A stretch of DNA of 12,690 nucleotides from Flavobacterium sp. (GTDB lineage Bacteria; Bacteroidota; Bacteroidia; Flavobacteriales; Flavobacteriaceae), in contig JAGOAF010000038.1 in the NCBI GenBank assembly GCA_017984035.1, positions 1-12,690 on the forward strand. Reading direction: 5' to 3'. Both the position numbers and the translations under genes were made by a program. The notes under the pieces were generated by a model, which worked only from the letters and a program-made list of their open reading frames with translations, was not told where the DNA came from and searched no databases. Of this stretch, positions 6,295 through 12,690 are shown piece after piece (within the stretch, counting starts at the first letter, position 1; the number at the start of each line of letters is the position of its first letter).

Positions 6295-7359
6295 ATGAAA
6301 AAAGCAGAAAATATAATTGTTGGAATTTCGATCGGAGATTTAAACGGTATTGGAAGCGAAGTTGTTCTAAAAACATTCGAGGATGCGAGAATGTTGGAAT
6401 TATGTACGCCTGTTATTTTTGCCAATGTAAAACAACTTTCATTCATCAAACGCAACTTAGAATCAGAGATCAATCTTCACGGAATTGACCGTTTGGATCA
6501 ATTGGTTGTTGGTAAAGTGAATGTACTCAACGTTTGGAGAGAAGGCTTTGATTTGAATTTAGGCACCAATGATGAAACGGTTGGTGAATATGCGATCAAA
6601 TCATTTGTTACAGCTACCCAAGCTTTGAAAGAGGGAAAAGTAGATGTTTTGGTAACTGCTCCAATTAATAAATACAATAGTCAATCGGATACGTTTAAAT
6701 TTCCGGGTCATACCGATTATTTAGCACAAGAATTAGAAGGCGATGCTTTGATGTTCATGGTGCAAGACAATCTGCGCGTAGGATTATTAACCGATCACAT
6801 TCCGGTGAGTGAAGTGGCTTCGCATTTGACCGAAGCCTTGATCACTAAAAAAATTGAAACCATAAAACAATCGTTGATTCAGGATTTTAGCATTAACAAG
6901 CCCAGAATTGCAGTATTAGGAGTAAATCCACATTGCGGAGATGGCGGAGTTATTGGCAACGAAGACGATTTGATTTTAAAACCTACTTTGAAAAAGATTT
7001 TTGAAAAAGGGACTTTGGTTTTTGGCCCTTTTCCAGCTGACGGATTCTTTGGAAGCAACCAATACGAAAAATACGATGCCGTAATCGCGACCTATCACGA
7101 TCAAGGATTAATTCCGTTTAAGACCTTGTCTTTTGGGAATGGGGTAAATTATACCGCAGGATTGAATAAAATTAGAACGTCTCCAGATCATGGAACGGCT
7201 TATGATATCGCAGGAAAAGGTATTGCAGATTTCAATTCGTTCAAAGAAGCGGTTTATTTGGCGATTGATATTTTTCATTCGAGAAATCAGTACCAAGAAA
7301 TCAGTCAAAATCCTTTAAAAATAAGACCAAAACAAGAGTTTTCAAAAAAAGGAGAATAA
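6295..7359 (+). CDS. pdxA: 4-hydroxythreonine-4-phosphate dehydrogenase
   Basis: The 354-aa enzyme oxidises 4-phosphohydroxy-L-threonine, with NAD and a divalent metal, to 3-amino-2-oxopropyl phosphate for the DXP-dependent vitamin B6 pathway. Family motifs are clear: GDLNGIGSE at 14-22 (GDPxGIGPE in most relatives), TAPINK 121-126, FPGHTDYLA 136-144, LGVNPHCGDGG 208-218, GPFPADGFF 244-252 and YHDQGLIPFK 267-276. The three metal-ligand histidines correspond to H168 (DHIP), H213 (NPHCGD) and H268 (YHDQ). A short purine-rich CAGGG lies 5 bp before the ATG. It is slightly longer than E. coli PdxA (329 aa), as I recall for Bacteroidota. It is followed by DUF177, which has its own promoter. Confidence 0.96.
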   Translation: MKKAENIIVGISIGDLNGIGSEVVLKTFEDARMLELCTPVIFANVKQLSFIKRNLESEINLHGIDRLDQLVVGKVNVLNVWREGFDLNLGTNDETVGEYAIKSFVTATQALKEGKVDVLVTAPINKYNSQSDTFKFPGHTDYLAQELEGDALMFMVQDNLRVGLLTDHIPVSEVASHLTEALITKKIETIKQSLIQDFSINKPRIAVLGVNPHCGDGGVIGNEDDLILKPTLKKIFEKGTLVFGPFPADGFFGSNQYEKYDAVIATYHDQGLIPFKTLSFGNGVNYTAGLNKIRTSPDHGTAYDIAGKGIADFNSFKEAVYLAIDIFHSRNQYQEISQNPLKIRPKQEFSKKGE

Positions 7360-7364
7360 GGCTA

Positions 7365-7392
7365 TTGGATTTATAATAATTTTATATCTTTG
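7365..7392 (+). promoter_or_regulatory. Promoter for DUF177-rpmF
   Basis: TTG at 7365-7367, a 17-bp spacer and TATCTTTG at 7385-7392 match the Flavobacterium consensus TTG-N17-23-TAnnTTTG. It is the most complete promoter in the window and lies just after the pdxA stop. Confidence 0.75.
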
Positions 7393-7393
7393 C

Positions 7394-7424
7394 GCTCCCG
7401 TAGTTTAGGGTAAAATGGTATTGA
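7394..7424 (+). other. tRNA 5'-half-like sequence in the DUF177 leader
   Basis: The segment starts with a possible acceptor strand GCTCCCG (7394-7400), then TA, then a D-arm-like GTTTAGGGTAAAA (7403-7415), in the spacing of a tRNA 5' half. There is no matching anticodon arm, T arm or 3' acceptor strand, since the coding sequence begins at 7426. It may be a tRNA remnant or a chance match. Confidence 0.3.
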
Positions 7425-7425
7425 A

Positions 7426-7968
7426 ATGAAGAAAACTAAAGAATATTTAATTCCTTTTGTAGGATTAAAGCTAGGAAAACATCATTTTGAATATCAAATA
7501 GACAATACGTTCTTTGACCTCTTTGATTATGACGAATTTCAGAATTCGAATATCAAAGTAAATGTAGTTTTAGAGAAAAAGTCCAACATGCTGGAAATCA
7601 GTTTTAAGCATGAAGGTATTGTAAATGTACCCTGTGATGTAACAGGAGAAGATTTTGATTTGCCCATCAAAAGCAAAATGAAATTGATTGTTCGTTTTGG
7701 CGAAGAATTCAATAATGATAACGAAGAATTATTGATTTTGCCTTTCGGCGAATTTGAAGTCGATATTGCACAGTATATTTATGAAATGATTGTATTGTCA
7801 GTGCCTCTAAGACGCGTTCATCCAGGAGTTAAAGACGGCACATTAGAGTCGGAAGCTTTAAAAAAACTGAATGAATTAGCAGTTAAAGAAACCAAAAAAG
7901 AGAATAAACAAGAAGAAAATATTGACCCTCGCTGGGACAAATTAAAGCAACTATTAACGGATAAATAA
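7426..7968 (+). CDS. yceD: DUF177 / YceD family protein
   Basis: The 180-aa cytoplasmic protein belongs to the DUF177 (YceD) family, whose members sit next to rpmF across bacteria and have been linked to 23S rRNA accumulation. The typical core is present: VPCDVTGEDFDLPI around 68-81, a Cys at position 70, then an acidic region, VDIAQYIYEMIVLSVPLRRVHPG (about 112-134) and a C-terminal DPRWDKLKQLL. The lysine- and glutamate-rich stretch 150-167 is a probable flexible linker. The gene is followed by rpmF after only 9 bp, so the pair is one transcript from the promoter at 7365-7392. The symbol is borrowed from E. coli. Confidence 0.9.
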   Translation: MKKTKEYLIPFVGLKLGKHHFEYQIDNTFFDLFDYDEFQNSNIKVNVVLEKKSNMLEISFKHEGIVNVPCDVTGEDFDLPIKSKMKLIVRFGEEFNNDNEELLILPFGEFEVDIAQYIYEMIVLSVPLRRVHPGVKDGTLESEALKKLNELAVKETKKENKQEENIDPRWDKLKQLLTDK

Positions 7969-7977
7969 TATAGTAAA

Positions 7978-8172
7978 ATGGCACATCCTAAGAGAAAAAT
8001 CTCGAAAACAAGAAGAGATAAGAGAAGAACACATTATAAAGCAACTGTAGCTCAAATCGCTACATGTCCTATTACAGGAGAAGCACATTTATACCACAGA
8101 GCTTACTGGCACGAAGGTAAAATGTACTACAGAGGACAGGTGGTTATTGATAAATCAGAAGCTGTTGCTTAA
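7978..8172 (+). CDS. rpmF: 50S ribosomal protein L32
   Basis: The 64-aa basic protein begins [21 protein letters not shown] and continues with a hallmark [28 protein letters not shown]. It is a structural protein of the large ribosomal subunit. Only one cysteine (C30) is present, so the four-cysteine zinc ribbon seen in some L32 proteins is missing and this is a zinc-independent type. It is co-transcribed with DUF177 and closed by a strong terminator 22 bp after the stop. Confidence 0.97.
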   Translation: MAHPKRKISKTRRDKRRTHYKATVAQIATCPITGEAHLYHRAYWHEGKMYYRGQVVIDKSEAVA

Positions 8173-8194
8173 TACATTTTTGTAGGTAAAATAG

Positions 8195-8221
8195 AACTCT
8201 CACCACGTGAGAGTTTTTTTT
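8195..8221 (+). terminator. Rho-independent terminator after rpmF
   Basis: A perfect 9-bp stem AACTCTCAC (8195-8203) with GTGAGAGTT (8207-8215), a three-base CAC loop and eight consecutive T residues (8214-8221). It separates DUF177-rpmF from fabH. Confidence 0.93.
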
Positions 8222-8252
8222 GTTACCTATAAGTATCATCAAATAAAAGTAC

Positions 8253-8298
8253 TAAAAGAATTGAATTCGAATTTTTTTTGTAATTTTCAATTCTTTTA
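8253..8298. repeat. Perfect 13-bp inverted repeat upstream of fabH
   Basis: TAAAAGAATTGAA (8253-8265) is the exact reverse complement of TTCAATTCTTTTA (8286-8298), with a 20-base spacer. A near-consensus promoter, TTG 8261-8263, N17, TAATTTTC 8281-8288, overlaps both arms. An operator covering the promoter, or an RNA/DNA hairpin, is possible. Confidence 0.75.
8261..8288 (+). promoter_or_regulatory. Candidate fabH promoter
   Basis: TTG at 8261-8263 and TAATTTTC at 8281-8288 are separated by 17 bp; the -7 box differs from TAnnTTTG only in its last base. Transcription would begin near 8295, some 48 nt before the fabH ATG. It is the best candidate in the gap after the rpmF terminator. Confidence 0.4.
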
Positions 8299-8305
8299 CA
8301 ATTTT

Positions 8306-8324
8306 TCAAATGCCTAGCATTTGA
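8306..8324. repeat. Palindromic 8-bp inverted repeat in the fabH leader
   Basis: TCAAATGC (8306-8313) and GCATTTGA (8317-8324) are perfect arms around a CTA spacer, ending 18 bp before the fabH ATG. As DNA it resembles a repressor operator half-site pair; as RNA it would form a tight hairpin close to the ribosome landing site. No regulator is encoded nearby. Confidence 0.7.
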
Positions 8325-8342
8325 TTACAATAAACGAATACA

Positions 8343-9341
8343 ATGAGTACAATTACAGCCGCAATTACCGCTGTTGGAGCCTATGTCCCGGATTTTGTTT
8401 TGACAAATGAAATTCTTGAAACAATGGTCGATACAAACGACGAGTGGATTACCGCTCGTACCGGAATTAAAGAAAGACGTATTCTAAAAGACGATAGTAA
8501 AGGAACTTCATACCTTGCTATTATGGCTGCTAAAGATTTAATGGCCAAAGCTAATTTAGATCCCTTAGAGATCGATTTAGTAATCGTAGCAACCGCTACT
8601 GCTGACATGCCTGTTGCAGCAACTGCTGCATATGTGGCTACCGAAATTGGCGCAACAAACGCATTTGGTTATGACTTACAAGCCGCTTGTTCAAGCTTCT
8701 TGTTCGGAATGTCAACTGCTGCAGCCTATATCCAATCAGGAAGATATAAAAAAGTACTACTAATTGGTGCCGATAAAATGTCGTCTATTGTAGATTACAC
8801 CGATCGAGCAACTTGTATTATTTTTGGAGATGGTGCTGGTGCTGCATTGTTCGAACCTAACTATGAAGGTTTAGGATTGTTAGATGAATATTTACGTTCA
8901 GATGGAGTTGGTCGCGATTTCTTAAAAATTCCTGCTGGAGGTTCATTAATACCTACTACAATTGACACGGTAAAAGAAAACCGACACAATATTATTCAAG
9001 ATGGAAAAACTGTTTTTAAATACGCAGTTACTAATATGGCTGATGCCAGCGAACAAATCTTGAAACGAAATAATTTAACTAATGCAGATGTGAATTGGTT
9101 AGTGCCACACCAAGCTAACAAGCGTATCATTGATGCTACTGCCAATAGAATGAACTTAGAAGAAAGTAAAGTGTTGATGAATATTGAACGATATGGTAAC
9201 ACGACTTCGGCTACTTTACCATTGGTTTTAAGTGATTTCGAAAATCAATTTAAAAAAGGAGATACGGTAATTTTTGCTGCTTTTGGTGGCGGATTTACCT
9301 GGGGTGCTATTTATTTAAAATGGGCCTACGACAAAAAATAA
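8343..9341 (+). CDS. fabH: Beta-ketoacyl-ACP synthase III
   Basis: The 332-aa cytoplasmic enzyme condenses an acyl-CoA primer with malonyl-ACP, the first elongation step of type II fatty-acid synthesis. The Cys-His-Asn triad is visible as C116 (LQAACSSFLFG), H256 (WLVPHQANKRI) and N286 (ERYGNTTSATLPL). N-terminal TNDEWITARTGIKERR (31-46), FGDGAGAALFE (161-171) and C-terminal FGGGFTWGAIYLKW complete the thiolase-fold signature. Length is normal. In Bacteroidota, FabH-like enzymes often take branched primers, but substrate choice cannot be read here. It is followed by accB after 23 bp and accC, whose product chain makes its malonyl substrate. Two inverted repeats lie in front of the start and suggest regulation. 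Confidence 0.96.
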   Translation: MSTITAAITAVGAYVPDFVLTNEILETMVDTNDEWITARTGIKERRILKDDSKGTSYLAIMAAKDLMAKANLDPLEIDLVIVATATADMPVAATAAYVATEIGATNAFGYDLQAACSSFLFGMSTAAAYIQSGRYKKVLLIGADKMSSIVDYTDRATCIIFGDGAGAALFEPNYEGLGLLDEYLRSDGVGRDFLKIPAGGSLIPTTIDTVKENRHNIIQDGKTVFKYAVTNMADASEQILKRNNLTNADVNWLVPHQANKRIIDATANRMNLEESKVLMNIERYGNTTSATLPLVLSDFENQFKKGDTVIFAAFGGGFTWGAIYLKWAYDKK

Positions 9342-9364
9342 ATGTAAACTAAAAACAAATCATT

Positions 9365-9853
9365 ATGGATTTAAAAGAAATTCAAAACCTAATTAAATTT
9401 GTTGCAAACTCAGGCGTTGCAGAGGTAAAGTTGGAAATGGACGATGTAAAAGTAACCATTAGAACCACTTTAGAAGGAAACACTACAGAAACCACTTATG
9501 TGCAACAAATGCCTGCTCAACCTATGTTGCAGCAAGCGGCAGCACCTCAAGCGGTAGCTCCATCAGCTGCGGCACCTGCTGCTCCAGTAGCACCAGTAGC
9601 AGAAGAGTCTAAATACGTTACGATTAAATCACCAATTATTGGAACATTCTACAGAAAACCTTCTCCAGACAAACCCGTTTTTGTTGAAGTAGGAAGTAGT
9701 ATCGGAAAAGGAGATGTTTTGTGTGTAATTGAAGCTATGAAATTATTCAACGAAATCGAATCTGAAATTTCAGGTAAAATCGTTAAAATTTTGGTAGACG
9801 ATATGTCTCCTGTAGAATTTGATCAACCATTATTTTTAGTAGATCCATCATAA
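9365..9853 (+). CDS. accB: Biotin carboxyl carrier protein of acetyl-CoA carboxylase
   Basis: The 162-aa protein carries the biotin that shuttles CO2 from biotin carboxylase to the carboxyltransferase. Residues 1-35 are the usual N-terminal segment (MDLKEIQNLIKFV), 50-80 an Ala/Pro-rich flexible linker, and 83-161 the biotinyl domain. The biotinylation motif EAMK is at 123-126, so K126 is the modified lysine. SPIIGTFYRKPSP (89-101) holds the BCCP-type strand-and-thumb start. It lies 23 bp after fabH and 96 bp before accC; the unusual repeat structure at 9860-9942 fills that gap. Confidence 0.97.
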   Translation: MDLKEIQNLIKFVANSGVAEVKLEMDDVKVTIRTTLEGNTTETTYVQQMPAQPMLQQAAAPQAVAPSAAAPAAPVAPVAEESKYVTIKSPIIGTFYRKPSPDKPVFVEVGSSIGKGDVLCVIEAMKLFNEIESEISGKIVKILVDDMSPVEFDQPLFLVDPS

Positions 9854-9859
9854 TTTAAT

Positions 9860-9942
9860 AGTTTAAAAGTATAGGAGTCTAGAAGTTTAAGTGTTTATTA
9901 ACCTTTTGCTACTCAACCCCTAAACCCATAAACTTCTAAACT
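9860..9942. repeat. Symmetrical octamer array between accB and accC
   Basis: Four tandem octamers of form AGTNTARR (9860-9867, 9868-9875, 9876-9883, 9884-9891) are followed by a 27-bp core (9892-9918). Three octamers in the opposite orientation follow: CCTAAACC 9919-9926, CATAAACT 9927-9934 and TCTAAACT 9935-9942. The arms can pair: 9880-9889 with 9929-9938 is a perfect 10-bp stem, and continuing inward to 9897/9921 gives 16 of 18 paired positions. The element ends 7 bp before the accC ATG. Similar AGTCTAAA-like runs are, to my recollection, common between Flavobacteriaceae genes. It could affect expression of accC relative to accB or be a non-functional dispersed repeat. Confidence 0.8.
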
Positions 9943-9949
9943 GAAAAGT

Positions 9950-11296
9950 ATGTTTAAAAAAATATTAATTGCAAATAGAGGAGAAATAGCACTTCGTGTT
10001 ATTCGTACTTGCAAGGAAATGGGAATCAAAACAGTTGCTGTTTATTCTACTGCTGATGCGGAAAGTTTACACGTAAAGTTTGCAGATGAAGCCGTGTGTA
10101 TTGGTCCTGCTCCAAGTAATTTATCCTATTTGAAAATGTCCAACATTATTGCAGCAGCAGAGATTACCAATGCTGATGCAATTCACCCAGGATACGGTTT
10201 CCTTTCTGAAAATTCAAAATTTTCAAAAATCTGTCAAGAGCATGGAATCAAATTTATTGGTGCTGCTCCTGAAATGATTGATCGAATGGGAGACAAAGCT
10301 TCGGCTAAAGCAACCATGATTGAAGCTGGGGTTCCTTGTGTTCCAGGTTCTGTTGGAATTTTAGAATCGTACGAACAAGCCGCTGAATTGGCTAACCAAT
10401 TTGGTTACCCAGTAATGCTAAAAGCTACCGCTGGTGGTGGTGGAAAAGGAATGCGTGCTGTTTGGAAGGAAGAAGATTTATTAAAAGCTTGGGAAGGTGC
10501 TCGTCAAGAGTCGGCTGCCGCTTTTGGAAATGACGGAATGTACTTAGAGAAATTAATCGAAGAGCCACGTCATATCGAAATTCAAGTGGTTGGAGATTCT
10601 TACGGTAAAGCGTGTCACCTTTCGGAAAGAGATTGTTCGGTACAGCGTCGTCACCAAAAATTAACAGAAGAAACCCCTTCGCCATTCATGACTGATGAAT
10701 TGCGTTTGAAAATGGGAGAAGCTGCAGTAAAGGCTGCCGAATATATTAAATACGAAGGCGCTGGAACAGTAGAATTCTTGGTAGACAAACACCGTAATTT
10801 CTATTTCATGGAAATGAATACGCGTATTCAAGTAGAGCATCCAATTACGGAACAAGTAATTGATTACGACTTGATACGTGAGCAAATATTAGTAGCGGCA
10901 GGTGTGCCAATCTCAGGTAAAAACTACTTACCGCAATTGCATGCTATTGAATGTCGTATCAATGCCGAAGATCCGTACAATGATTTCCGTCCTTCACCAG
11001 GAAAAATCACTACGCTGCATATGCCAGGGGGACATGGAGTTCGTTTAGATACACATGTGTATTCAGGCTATTCTATTCCGCCAAACTACGATTCGATGAT
11101 TGCCAAGTTGATTACAACAGCGCAAACACGTGAAGAAGCGATTAGTAAAATGAGAAGAGCTTTAGACGAATTTGTAATTGAAGGCGTTAAAACTACGATT
11201 CCGTTCCACAGACAGTTGATGGATGATCCTCGTTATATCGCTGGTGATTATACCACAGCGTTCATGGATACCTTCAAAATGAATGATCCGGAATAA
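9950..11296 (+). CDS. accC: Biotin carboxylase subunit of acetyl-CoA carboxylase
   Basis: The 448-aa ATP-grasp enzyme carboxylates the biotin on AccB with bicarbonate and ATP, starting malonyl-CoA synthesis. Its length equals that of classic bacterial AccC, with no carrier domain fused. Visible features are the N-terminal [15 protein letters not shown], the glycine-rich ATP loop AGGGGKGMR (161-169), K116, K158, the biotin/bicarbonate region [15 protein letters not shown] (227-241) and [14 protein letters not shown] (288-301) with E288, N290, R292 and E296 in the expected places. It lies in the fabH-accB-accC run and ends at a strong terminator. The carboxyltransferase subunits are not in this window. 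Confidence 0.97.
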   Translation: MFKKILIANRGEIALRVIRTCKEMGIKTVAVYSTADAESLHVKFADEAVCIGPAPSNLSYLKMSNIIAAAEITNADAIHPGYGFLSENSKFSKICQEHGIKFIGAAPEMIDRMGDKASAKATMIEAGVPCVPGSVGILESYEQAAELANQFGYPVMLKATAGGGGKGMRAVWKEEDLLKAWEGARQESAAAFGNDGMYLEKLIEEPRHIEIQVVGDSYGKACHLSERDCSVQRRHQKLTEETPSPFMTDELRLKMGEAAVKAAEYIKYEGAGTVEFLVDKHRNFYFMEMNTRIQVEHPITEQVIDYDLIREQILVAAGVPISGKNYLPQLHAIECRINAEDPYNDFRPSPGKITTLHMPGGHGVRLDTHVYSGYSIPPNYDSMIAKLITTAQTREEAISKMRRALDEFVIEGVKTTIPFHRQLMDDPRYIAGDYTTAFMDTFKMNDPE

Positions 11297-11313
11297 GAAA
11301 TAAAATCATTTTT

Positions 11314-11342
11314 AAAAACCTTGCAGCGATGCAAGGTTTTTT
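11314..11342 (+). terminator. Rho-independent terminator after accC
   Basis: A perfect 12-bp stem AAAAACCTTGCA (11314-11325) with TGCAAGGTTTTT (11330-11341) is capped by the GNRA-type tetraloop GCGA and ends in T residues. It closes the fabH-accB-accC transcript. Confidence 0.93.
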
Positions 11343-11440
11343 GTTTTAAGCCAGTGATGAATAAATTAGTGTATTAAACTTGCGGGTATTTGATTGTGGA
11401 TTCCCAAAACATATTTTCATTTTTATATACAACATTTTTG

Positions 11441-11448
11441 TATTTTTG
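11441..11448 (+). promoter_or_regulatory. -7 box upstream of the DUF1569 gene
   Basis: TATTTTTG is an exact TAnnTTTG match placing the start near 11455, about 30 nt before the ATG at 11484. It overlaps a small inverted repeat, ATACAA (11427-11432) with TTGTAT (11438-11443). No TTG is found at normal -33 spacing. Confidence 0.4.
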
Positions 11449-11483
11449 GTTGGAGACAAATTCAAAGTTTGCTCCATTATACA

Positions 11484-11951
11484 ATGAAAAACAATTTAGC
11501 CGCTTTATTGGATCAATTAGAAAATCATATACAACATAGTGAATCCATGAATTTGCAAGTCTCTCAGTCTACGGTTGGGTGGCAAATTGAACATTCGCTT
11601 TTAACTTTAAATGGAATTATTGCGGCTATACAAAATTCCAACCCAAAAGAGTATAGTTGGAATTTTAGTGTTATGAAGTGGATCATATTCGCAACAAAAA
11701 ATATCCCCAGAGGAAAAGCGAAAGCTCCAAAAGTGGTGGTTCCAAAAGACGGCATTACAATAGCCAATCTAGAACTACATTTAGCAAAAGCAAAAGAAGC
11801 CATAAAAGCATTGGAGTTCGTTTCTAAAAATCATTTTTTTAAACATCCTTATTTTGGAGATTTAAAAAAGAAACAAACGATTCTTTTTTTAGAAATCCAC
11901 ACCCAACATCATTTGAAAATCATTCATGACATTGTTAGTAACACTAATTAA
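11484..11951 (+). CDS. DUF1569 / DinB-like four-helix protein
   Basis: I start at ATG 11484 (155 aa). The open frame continues upstream to a TTG at 11394, but that extension is unconserved-looking and would begin before the predicted promoter. The protein resembles DUF1569, a DinB-like four-helix family: VGWQIEHSL (31-39), IPRGKAKAPK (74-83), HFFKHPYFGDL (117-127) and IHTQHHLKIIHDI (138-150). In DinB folds, histidines on different helices bind a metal; H37 and those of the HTQHH motif (H139, H142, H143) are plausible ligands. Members of the wider family include thiol-dependent transferases and uncharacterised proteins, so no reaction is assigned. mtgA follows after 24 bp and is probably co-transcribed. 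Confidence 0.8.
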   Translation: MKNNLAALLDQLENHIQHSESMNLQVSQSTVGWQIEHSLLTLNGIIAAIQNSNPKEYSWNFSVMKWIIFATKNIPRGKAKAPKVVVPKDGITIANLELHLAKAKEAIKALEFVSKNHFFKHPYFGDLKKKQTILFLEIHTQHHLKIIHDIVSNTN

Positions 11952-11975
11952 GTTAAAACAAACAACTTTCTGTTT

Positions 11976-12653
11976 ATGTTGAAATTGAAACGAATCCTTT
12001 ATAAAATAGTAGTTTGGTTTTTCGGACTATCGGTTTTATTAGTGGTCTTTTTTAAATTTGTCCCAGTCCCATTTACGCCTTTAATGGGAATCCGAATTAT
12101 AGAAAATAAACTGGATAAAAAGCCCATTTATTTTGAACACAATTGGGAACCAATAGAAAACATATCTATGAATTTGCAAAAAGCGGTCATTGCTAGTGAG
12201 GATGGTACTTTTTTGCGTCATCATGGATTTGATTTTAGTGCCATGCAGCAAGCATTTCGGAACAATGCGAATGGGAAAAGAATAAAAGGAGGCAGTACGA
12301 TTTCGCAACAAACCGCCAAGAATGTATTTTTATGGCAAGGGCGAAGTTATTTTAGAAAAGCGCTGGAAGCTTATTTTACAGTACTCATCGAGTTGATTTG
12401 GGGTAAAGAACGCATCATGGAAGTGTATCTTAACAGCATTGAAATGGGGGATGGAATTTATGGCGCGCATGCCGCTACAAACTATTGGTATGGTAAAGAC
12501 GCTTCGAGTTTAACTAAAATACAAGCGGCAGGAATAGCGGCTATTTTGCCCAATCCCAGAAAATACAAAGCATCAAATTCAACTGCATTTATCAATAGGA
12601 GAAAAGATCGCATTGTTCGGGTGATGCGTCACATAGGAACTATTAACTATTAA
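11976..12653 (+). CDS. mtgA: Monofunctional peptidoglycan glycosyltransferase
   Basis: The 225-aa GT51 enzyme polymerises lipid II into glycan strands at the outer face of the inner membrane. One N-terminal transmembrane helix (about 8-29, IVVWFFGLSVLLVVFF) anchors it. GT51 motifs follow in order: AVIASEDGTFLRHHGFD (70-86) with catalytic glutamate E75, GGSTISQQTAKNVFLW (105-120), RKALEAYFTVLIELIWGKERIMEVYLN (127-153) and GDGIYGAHAATNYWYGK (158-174). No transpeptidase domain follows, so it is an MtgA-type enzyme, not a class A PBP. Length matches the family (about 220-240 aa). It shares a probable transcript with the DUF1569 gene and ends at a hairpin 12652-12682. Confidence 0.95.
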   Translation: MLKLKRILYKIVVWFFGLSVLLVVFFKFVPVPFTPLMGIRIIENKLDKKPIYFEHNWEPIENISMNLQKAVIASEDGTFLRHHGFDFSAMQQAFRNNANGKRIKGGSTISQQTAKNVFLWQGRSYFRKALEAYFTVLIELIWGKERIMEVYLNSIEMGDGIYGAHAATNYWYGKDASSLTKIQAAGIAAILPNPRKYKASNSTAFINRRKDRIVRVMRHIGTINY

Positions 12654-12682
12654 AAAAGCCTCTCAATTATTTGAAAGGCTTT
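12652..12682. terminator. Hairpin terminator after mtgA, better for the minus strand
   Basis: AAAGCCT (12655-12661) pairs with AGGCTTT (12676-12682), one mismatch intervenes, then TCAA/TTGA pair around a TTAT loop. On the plus strand only three T residues follow, while the minus strand has a six-T run (12652-12657). It probably serves mtgA and a converging gene beyond the window's right edge. Confidence 0.7.
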
Positions 12683-12690
12683 GAAAGTGG

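Noticed and set aside
7415..7429. Five-codon upstream frame (MVLK, stop) overlapping the DUF177 start as ATGA
   Set aside because: It is short enough to occur by chance and has no attenuator structure or ribosome binding site; the main start is well supported without it.
11394..11483. TTG start that would add 30 residues to the DUF1569 protein
   Set aside because: The extension has no family match by eye and starts before the -7 box at 11441-11448.

Overview
The window looks like a chromosomal segment of a Bacteroidota bacterium, most probably a Flavobacterium-like member of the Flavobacteriaceae. The evidence is the low GC content, the TAnnTTTG-type -7 promoter boxes, the scarcity of Shine-Dalgarno sequences, a type IX secretion (T9SS) C-terminal sorting domain, and a housekeeping order (pdxA, DUF177/yceD, rpmF, fabH, accB, accC) that I recall from this family. 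The species cannot be named from sequence alone.

Layout. Positions 1-112 hold a CAU-anticodon tRNA, cut by the window edge, and its terminator. After about 300 bp without a gene comes a co-directional accessory cassette (379-5550). It encodes a very short T9SS-sorted protein, a small outer-membrane beta-barrel, and two paralogous repeat-rich secreted proteins (606 and about 736 aa) built like trimeric adhesins or phage tail fibres. Facing them on the minus strand is riboflavin synthase (5646-6233). Its promoter appears interleaved with that of pdxA (6295-7359), which is read rightwards. A second promoter drives DUF177 and rpmF, closed by a strong terminator at about 8195-8221. The fatty-acid initiation genes fabH, accB and accC follow (8343-11296) and end at a GCGA-loop terminator. 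The window closes with a DUF1569/DinB-like protein and a monofunctional peptidoglycan glycosyltransferase, mtgA.

How the genes work together. The right two thirds is core metabolism: vitamin B2 and B6 synthesis, ribosome/23S rRNA-linked genes, malonyl-CoA formation (AccB carries biotin, AccC carboxylates it), the first fatty-acid condensation (FabH), and cell-wall glycan polymerisation. The left third is a surface-display locus between a tRNA and core genes, a common place for variable DNA.

The best candidate for something undescribed is the 379-5550 cassette. Its two fibre-like proteins have signal peptides but no YadA-type anchor barrel, no S74 chaperone domain and no T9SS signal of their own, while a separate barrel and a separate T9SS-signal protein are encoded just upstream. 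Three non-coding structures also stand out: a symmetrical array of octamers between accB and accC, and two perfect inverted repeats in front of fabH. All function statements come from reading motifs by eye; no database search was run.
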